Positions 57,999-64,000 of a stretch of 64,000 bases of DNA are shown here, piece by piece (position 1 is the stretch's first letter; each line of letters opens with the position of its first letter). The notes beneath the pieces were generated by a model. The model was not told the DNA's origin. It did no database searches and saw only the letters and a list, made by a program, of their open reading frames with translations. The DNA lies in assembly GCA_949751835.1 (NCBI GenBank), contig CATKHK010000064.1, positions 1 to 64,000 of the forward strand, written 5' to 3'. The DNA comes from Blepharisma japonicum. Its lineage: Eukaryota > Ciliophora > Heterotrichea > Heterotrichida > Blepharismidae. The position numbers were made by a program, and so were the translations under genes.

Positions 57999-59105
57999 TT
58001 AAACTGCAGTTGAAAATCCAACTCTTTGATTGCCCATATCAAAAAGAGTATAATAAGTGCTGATAAAGAGATCTCCAAGAATAATGGTGTTCTTAAGCTC
58101 ATCACCAAGGTCTGCTGCTTCAAATCCAAGGAGACATTCATTTGCAGAGCCATTAGGAACTTGCCAAACATAAGCTGTAGGTGGTAATGCATAAGTAACT
58201 CCTCCAAGGATAAAGTTGACTATTGGAAGTTTGGAGAGATTGGAGCAATCTTCAGCGACTGTTGGGATTTTTGCAATAATTTGGTTGACTAGTTTGCTGT
58301 CTCCAACAATAAGGGTGGTGCCTGTATCTACAATTGCGCGCATGTTAGTGCCTGTAACGGCGGTTCCAGCAACATTGACACCGTCCATGTTAATGAGCCA
58401 CCAAAGCTGCTGATAAAGAGGAACGTAGTTCCAATCCCCTTTCGATAAATTCGCATTAAATCCACCAAGTGTTAGGGTGCTTCCAGCTTGTCCTGCAGTC
58501 TTTGTCAAATAAAATGCAAAGCTATTGCTGCTTACAAGTCCTTGCCCATATAACAAAGTAAAAACAGGTGGAGTGGAGTCCTCAGAAATCCCAACCCAGG
58601 CCATTCCCAAAATTCCATCAGACTTGCTGGAAATCCAGGTCGTCCCAGGAAGACTTGTCATTTCTCCGAACAAAACATTTTTGACCTGATAACCTCCCCA
58701 AGTGACTGTATCTTGAGAAATGAAGCCAGAAACTGCGCCTTTCCCGTATTGAATTGCAATTGCTGTGCCGTTTTTAACATAAGTTGATGAGGCAGCTGAG
58801 TTATAGGTATTGTGGATTTTGCAAGCAATTGATGTGCATTTTATGGATGGGACCCACAAGTTGGAAGATCCTGAGTCAAAAACGACTTGGAAAGGCTGAG
58901 GAGGAGTTCCAATTGAAACTGGGCCGTAGTATTGGGCATCAACGTAGTTAGTGAGTGGAACACTGTTGCCTCGCAGAAGTCTTCGGAGCTTGACGAAGTG
59001 GAAGTAAGCGAATTGCTCATCTGGGGTCTCGTGGATTGGCTTTAAAGGAATGTCAACTGTTGCCAAGACAGAGACTAGAATTAATGAAACCAATATAGCT
59101 TTCAT
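57999..59105 (-). CDS. Pepsin/cathepsin D-type aspartic protease
   Basis: The protein has 368 residues. A signal peptide (MKAILVSLILVSVLATV) and a short propeptide precede the mature enzyme, which begins about YVDAQYYGPVSIGTPPQPF. Both catalytic motifs are intact: VVFDSGSSNLWVPS and AIVDTGTTLIVG. The flap Tyr (IQYGKGAVSGF) and the C-terminal ILGDLFISTYYTLFDMGNQR typical of A1 proteases are present. It is probably lysosomal or food-vacuole, a digestive role expected in a bacterivore. It is shorter than cathepsin D (about 400) through trimmed loops. All eight Trp are TGG. Confidence 0.93.
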   Translation of the reverse strand: MKAILVSLILVSVLATVDIPLKPIHETPDEQFAYFHFVKLRRLLRGNSVPLTNYVDAQYYGPVSIGTPPQPFQVVFDSGSSNLWVPSIKCTSIACKIHNTYNSAASSTYVKNGTAIAIQYGKGAVSGFISQDTVTWGGYQVKNVLFGEMTSLPGTTWISSKSDGILGMAWVGISEDSTPPVFTLLYGQGLVSSNSFAFYLTKTAGQAGSTLTLGGFNANLSKGDWNYVPLYQQLWWLINMDGVNVAGTAVTGTNMRAIVDTGTTLIVGDSKLVNQIIAKIPTVAEDCSNLSKLPIVNFILGGVTYALPPTAYVWQVPNGSANECLLGFEAADLGDELKNTIILGDLFISTYYTLFDMGNQRVGFSTAV

Positions 59106-59170
59106 ATTAATTATTAGTTCACCACATTAATGGCACCATATCAAATTAGTTAATCTTTATTTTTACACTT

Positions 59171-60931
59171 TTACTGCACAGCTGGGTCTTGTGCTTCAAT
59201 CATGCACACTGTCATATAAATTTTTGAAAATCCTGGTCTTAATTTCGGTTCAACATTCCAGCAGCTTAATATAAGTTCTTTTATCCCATCGCCTACAGAT
59301 TTAGGCACACTAGGTCTATAGCCTCTTTTTACCATATTTTTAAATTTGGTTCAATGCATATTTGGGAAGGGTTCTTGATTTGTGAATAATTCTCATAAAA
59401 TCATCCCATAACTATAGCTATCATCACTTGGGCGAAAAGATACTACAACTTCAGTTTGATCTTTTAGCTGCTCTGGGCTACTTCATGCAGATTTATTAGA
59501 ATGCTTAAGCACCAATCCGGCGTATTTTCTGAAATATTCGATTCCTGCATCACTTACCAAGACTTTTCAGTCTTTGTTGAAGAGCACGTTATGAGAGGTT
59601 AAGTGGCCATGAATCTGACGTTGGTAATGCAAGTTTCTGAGAGAAAATGCTAATTCTCTTGCTATTCTTAGCTTATCTTTATAAGAGAAAAAAGAATTCC
59701 TTTGATGAATTGCTGAAAATAAAGAGCCGTTCGTCATATAAGGACTAACAAAGTCAATGTGAGAGCTGCCAATACTGATGCCTATTAAAGGTAGTAGATG
59801 GATTCCTTCAAGTCTTTTAGTGATGATTACTTCTTGTATAAGCTGGTCTATCAGATATTTGCTGATTTTAGTGAATTTGACTCTTTTAATTAATACATGA
59901 TGTCCATTATAAACTCCTCGATAAATTATTCCTAAAAGTTGCTTTTTACTAGGCACTTTTATATGAATTTGTATATTTTCTTCTTTTATTATCGGATCAT
60001 CATAACTATTTATCCAGCTAAAATCATTGGGATCTTCTATCATAGAAGCATCAATAAAATCCTCATTTGTTTTATTAGGAAGAAACGAATTTGTTGTAGG
60101 AAGTGAATTTATATCACATGAGTAAATATAAAAAAATTGCTTTCTCAATACCAAATAGATGCAAAATATTTCATTTATCAAGTAATCTAACAGCAAAATT
60201 GCAGCTGGAATGTTCTCACTCATAGTATCAAAAGGAGGATGAACGTCATTTGAGCTGAAATCTAATGCTTCTGTGTAGTAAAATAAGATGTGAAGAACAC
60301 GGCCTAACCCTCAAATAAGAGTAACTCTTAAAACTTGTATTGACAATTTTTTAGCGTCGCTTGATTTGCAATAGCTGTTTCGATACTCAAACATAAGGTA
60401 GCAATAGAAAATTACGATAAGCACAAAAGCGGCAATATTTGAAATCATCAATTGAAATTCCATAGAAGAAACACTTATTAATCGCCCAGCAAATAATGCA
60501 TATAAGACAATTTCTCCAATAACTCATAGTGCACTAATAATTAGCCCAACTGCACCTAGTTTCTTAAGTCTTTTAGGGTATCGGATTTGTCCTTCTATAG
60601 GATTATAAGACATAAGATGGGTATAGTAATAGACGCTTGCCAAAATCCAAAAAAGCACTAAAAAACTTGAAAGAAATAGCGATTCAGGTATTGAAAGAAG
60701 CACAAATGAAAGCCTTGCTCGGTCTAGTATGTAAGATGTGAAAAAGCAAATTGCTCAAAACGAGATCAGCCTAAAAAGTGAGAAAAACATCAAAACCACA
60801 TAAAAAATTTTCGCAAACATCCATTGAACGTTGAACTGTATAAAATTGTAAGATTTCTTCAACAGATAAAAAAATAAAGCAGTGTAGGCTACTCCTAATA
60901 AAAATGAGATGCTAAATACAAGTGATCTCAT
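59171..60931 (-). CDS. Seven-transmembrane protein fused to a TKL-type pseudokinase
   Basis: A single minus-strand frame runs from ATG (complement of 60929-60931) to TAA at 59171-59173, with seven TGA as Trp, giving 586 residues. Residues 1-265 carry seven hydrophobic helices (TM3 SFVLLSIPESLFLSSFLVLF; TM7 PAAILLLDYLINEIFCIYLV). The wording is reminiscent of plant THH1/TOM1 7TM proteins. From about residue 325 a kinase domain follows: GIIYRGVYNGHHVLIKRVKF with Lys349, Glu367, and SLFSAIHQRNSFFSYKDKLR. The catalytic HRD is HGH (441-443), so the Asp is missing, and DFG is DAG (461-463). I therefore predict little or no catalysis. It is probably a membrane receptor or scaffold. Confidence 0.78.
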
Positions 60932-61134
60932 TATAATTAAATTATCAGTTTTATTAATTTTTAGTTTCTTGTAAGGGTTATCTTACTCTCTTTTTCTTTA
61001 TTTTATACTAAATTTATTATTATTAGTAAAAAAGTATTACATTTATAAACGAAACTTTCCGAATAATTATCAAGTGTAAATAAATGAATTTCCAATTATT
61101 TCACTCATATGTTTCAAATATAAAAGTGACAAAA

Positions 61135-62406
61135 ATGGAGCCTGAAAGTAGAACTAATTCTAATTCATCACCTCCATCTAGAAATCCCTATGCACTTTCT
61201 CATGTTGGCGGCCCATCCATGGTGAACAAAAAGCAAGTAAATGTAATAGGAGCCACTTTCCTAATTGATGCAAGATATGAAATTATTGGAACTGTAGGCA
61301 GTGGTGCCTATGGAGTAGTAGTCTCTGCAAGGGATACTCTGACGGGTGAACGTGTTGCAATAAAAAAAATCGAAAAGGCCTTTGAACATTCAACGTTTAC
61401 AAAGCGAACTCTAAGAGAATTAAAAATTTTAAGACTCTTGGAACACGATAATATTATGAGAATAATCTCCATACAACTGCCAACTTCACGAGAAGAATTT
61501 GATGAAATTTATGTCATAAGTGAGCTTATGGAAACTGATTTAAGCGCTATAATAAAATCTCCTCAAGTATTTTCAGATGAGCATTGTCAATTCTTCTTAT
61601 ATCAGATCCTTATGGGTCTCAAATATATGCATAGTGCAGGAATAATCCACAGGGATCTAAAACCGAGAAATTTGCTTGTTAATTCCAACTGCGATTTAAA
61701 AATTTGCGACTTTGGTCTTGCAAGGCCAATTATTAGTGATTTAAAGGTATCTGGAGCTCAAATGACTGATTATGTAGCTACAAGATGGTATAGAGCTCCA
61801 GAAGTATTGCTTTCTTACAAAAAATATTCTTCAGCAATGGACATGTGATCGGTTGGGTGTTTATTTGGGGAATTGCTACTTAGGAAACCCATTTTGCCTG
61901 GAAATGATTCTAATCACCAATTAGATTTAATTTTTAATTTGATTGGGACACCCAGTTCTGAAGATATTGAATCCATCCCAAATCCTCTCTCAAAAGAAAA
62001 AGTTGCCCGTATACACCAAAAACAAGGGAAAAATTTTCAGACGATTTTTAGAGATGCCAACCCAGATGCTCTGGATTTACTAAGAAAAATGCTTATTTTT
62101 AACCCTGATAAAAGAATTACCATACAAGATGCTTTAGAGCATCCATATTTATCAACTTTTCATTGTGAAGAAGATGAGCCTACAACGACCCCAGTCTCTA
62201 TGTTTGATTTTGAGTTTGAAAAACAGCCCTTAACAATGAGACAGTTGAAAGATTTAATTTATGAAGAAATTTTATTATATCATTTTCCTCATAAAAAGGA
62301 AGAATACGAAAAAATGAAGGAAGAGTATGATAATCAGTCAAGGCAGGTAGGAAGAAGAATGCCAAAGGAATTTGAAGAAGAGGAAGAGGAAGAAGAGCTT
62401 AATTAA
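61135..62406 (+). CDS. MAP kinase with TDY activation motif
   Basis: The gene is read through TGA at 61846-61848 (Trp, MDMWSVGCLFGELL) to TAA, giving 423 residues from ATG 61135. An ATG at 61084 would add 17. It is a complete ERK-type kinase: VGSGAYGVVVSARDTLTGER, VAIKKIEKAFEHSTFTKRTL, YMHSAGIIHRDLKPRNLLVN, LKICDFGLARPI, activation loop MTDYVATRWYRAPE, and a C-terminal common docking site FHCEEDEPTTTP. The TxY motif is T-D-Y, known in plants and other protists, rather than TEY. The HRDLKP motif is followed by R where most kinases have S, A or E. MAPKs relay stress and mating signals. Confidence 0.9.
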
Positions 62407-62991
62407 AGTTGTGTATAAATAATAATATGAAGGTATTTTAAATTTTGTGTATTTTATAAAATTATTCATAATTTTTTAAGTATAGAAATAAAATACGATG
62501 GAAATTTTTATACGAATTATAAAATCAAAATGCTTTATAAGCTTTCAATATTTATAGGTTTGCAAAAAAATTCACAAAGATCACATTCATAGTCAAATTA
62601 GAATATAGCTAAATATTATTGGCAGTTCTGATCATGCCTGATAGCCCTTAAAAGGATAAATCCAAAAATTTTAGCATTAGCCGTTTAATTTATAAGCAGA
62701 TAAATTAACCATCAAAATATTCAATTTTCTTCAAGGATTTCTTTAGATCCATAAAAAAACTCTTTTAAAATTTTTTTCTTATGAGAAACAAAATCCGAAT
62801 CTTACATAGGAATGAATTTTAATTAGGGATTTAATAGGAAAAAATATTAGTGAAATTCTTATAAATTTTAATGATCTTTATAATAAACACTCCTCTCTTA
62901 TAGGTATGATAAATTTTGATTTATATGAAATTTCATCCATTATGAACTGATAGAATTATTACTATTTGTAATATTTGCTATCAGACGTCCT
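62407..62991. other. Intergenic
   Basis: 585 bp of AT-rich sequence between the MAPK and the last gene. No feature recognised. Confidence 0.5.
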
Positions 62992-64000
62992 ATGAAAAAC
63001 CCTCAAAATTCATCCAAAAAACCTTCAAAAATCAAAAATATCAAAAAATCACCTTCACCTGACATTTTACATGTCCCAATCCCTATCAAGCCAAGCACTT
63101 ACTATTCTTCTAACCAAGATGAGCTAAATATGCAACAAATCCTTGACTACAACACTTACAAGCTACTAAGAGCTGAGTTTAAACTGAGCCACAAAGGAAC
63201 AATCCTGCTCCGTAGATGCGCCACAAATCCAAATGTTCCAAATGAGCTAAGACGCTTGCCACTTTTAGTTCTCTTGACCGAAACCGCTGAAGAAATGATG
63301 CTAAATGACCTAGAAATCGTCGTCTGGGATATTTACCTAAAAAGATTCGTATGGATTGAAACATTTATACCATTTAAAGCAATGCTTTATATAACTGCTT
63401 TAGCAGTGAAAACTTATATGAATCAATCAGTTCAGCCGTTCAAAGCTTATCTATCAGCCAAATTTTCCAACTTTTATGGCGTTTATAATCTTTGAGTTGA
63501 AAAAACTGGAAATTTGTTAACTATTTTTCCACAAGAGCTGAATAATGCGTTCAAGGCTTTGTATAAGCCAGTAAATTCCCAAAATGATGAAGAGTTGATA
63601 GATTACAATTATTATGTTGACGATATTTTAGAGATTGCACCGCCAGTTGTTCATAAAGCCAATAATATCCCAATAAAAGAAACTTTTATCATTACAGAAC
63701 CCATCAGAGAAATTCCTATTATTAAAGAGCAAATAGCTCACATAGAGGCTCATAAAGACCATAGTCATCATGAAAATATCAAAGAAGAAATTATTGAGTC
63801 AAACCAAGAACCTTTTGGGATTGTATTAGGAAAAAAAGATTCCATATTTTGTTACCCGGAAACACCAACTTTAGCAACTTCATGGAGTTATATGTCAAAT
63901 GGAAGCAAGAGTGGACAAGAAACTTCATGGTTCGATAACTCAGATTCTGATGGAAAAAATCAAGTAGCTGAAAAACATGAAATTAATGATGAAGAAATAC
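62992..64000 (+). CDS. Unknown protein, 3' truncated
   Basis: From ATG 62992, through TGA at 63493-63495 (Trp), the frame is open to the window end, giving at least 336 residues. The first 25 residues are basic and Ser/Lys-rich. Residues about 40-160 look like a compact alpha/beta domain (GTILLRRCATNPNVPNELRR, LNDLEIVVWDIYLKRFVWIE). After residue 200 it is acidic and disordered with His/Glu stretches and ETPTLATSWS. I recognise no family. The rest of the gene lies outside the window. Confidence 0.6.

Noticed and set aside
1-64000. TAG read as glutamine (the older Blepharisma code table)
   Set aside because: TAG cleanly ends the LRR, CK1, TBC and tandem paralogue A genes and terminates a 15-nt intron; no conserved domain runs through TAG.
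1-64000. CRISPR arrays, insertion sequences, telomeric repeats or internal eliminated sequences
   Set aside because: No regularly spaced repeats, no transposase genes, no telomere-like arrays and no TA-bounded inserts interrupting genes were seen.

Overview
The window reads as macronuclear DNA of a heterotrich ciliate, most likely Blepharisma or a close relative. Three things in the sequence support this. (1) About half of the genes are interrupted by in-frame TGA at positions where homologues have Trp or where the domain simply continues, while TAA and TAG behave as stops. I therefore read TGA as tryptophan and joined fragments that TGA separates. (2) Two genes need tiny GT-AG introns of 15 nt (30789-30803) and 16 nt (34117-34132); introns of this size are known from heterotrichs. 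(3) The DNA is AT-rich, with compact single-exon genes on both strands, often tens of bases apart.

Layout. 1-9970: a truncated SWEET sugar transporter, an importin-beta family receptor, tRNA-Gly(GCC), V-ATPase subunit c'', the basal-body protein SSNA1, a possibly lipidated unknown, a coiled-coil unknown, a twin CX9C protein and an adaptor-like protein. 10601-21508: an ankyrin protein, a WD40 protein, IFT20, TMEM147, an RBR-like plus MYCBP2-type E3, Arp1, TRMT112, an ATP synthase subunit d-like protein, an unknown, and a coiled-coil/EF-hand protein. 21560-28508: a jacalin-like lectin, a granule-lattice-like secretory protein, ribophorin I, a reticulon-like protein, ribosomal P2, a PPP1R36-like protein and a small membrane protein. 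28623-37166: a cyclic-nucleotide-binding K+ channel, a KCTD-BTB/MDC1-like BRCT fusion, ARV1, UNC119, NSRP1 and a tryptophan-rich ESV1-like protein. 37944-46678: CK1 with a CaaX-like tail, a SPRY protein, a DOMON protein, a PrpD-family enzyme, a cyclin, a ubiquitin E2, an assembly gap with a duplicated flank, and a START protein. 46842-64000: a small membrane protein, kinesin-13, a TBC RabGAP with a frame break, enkurin, a tandem pair of unknown paralogues, an LRR protein, an aspartic protease, a 7TM-pseudokinase fusion, a MAPK with a TDY activation loop, and a truncated unknown.

The genes are not an operon-like pathway; they are a random slice of a ciliate genome. Recurrent themes are cilia and microtubules (SSNA1, IFT20, enkurin, kinesin-13, UNC119, Arp1), the ER and secretory route (ribophorin I, TMEM147, reticulon-like, ARV1, granule protein, aspartic protease) and signalling. 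The strongest candidates for undescribed biology are the KCTD-BTB/tandem-BRCT fusion, the E3 joining RBR-like and RCR-type modules, the 7TM-pseudokinase, and the Trp-rich starch-binding-like protein whose reading frame holds 14 TGA codons.
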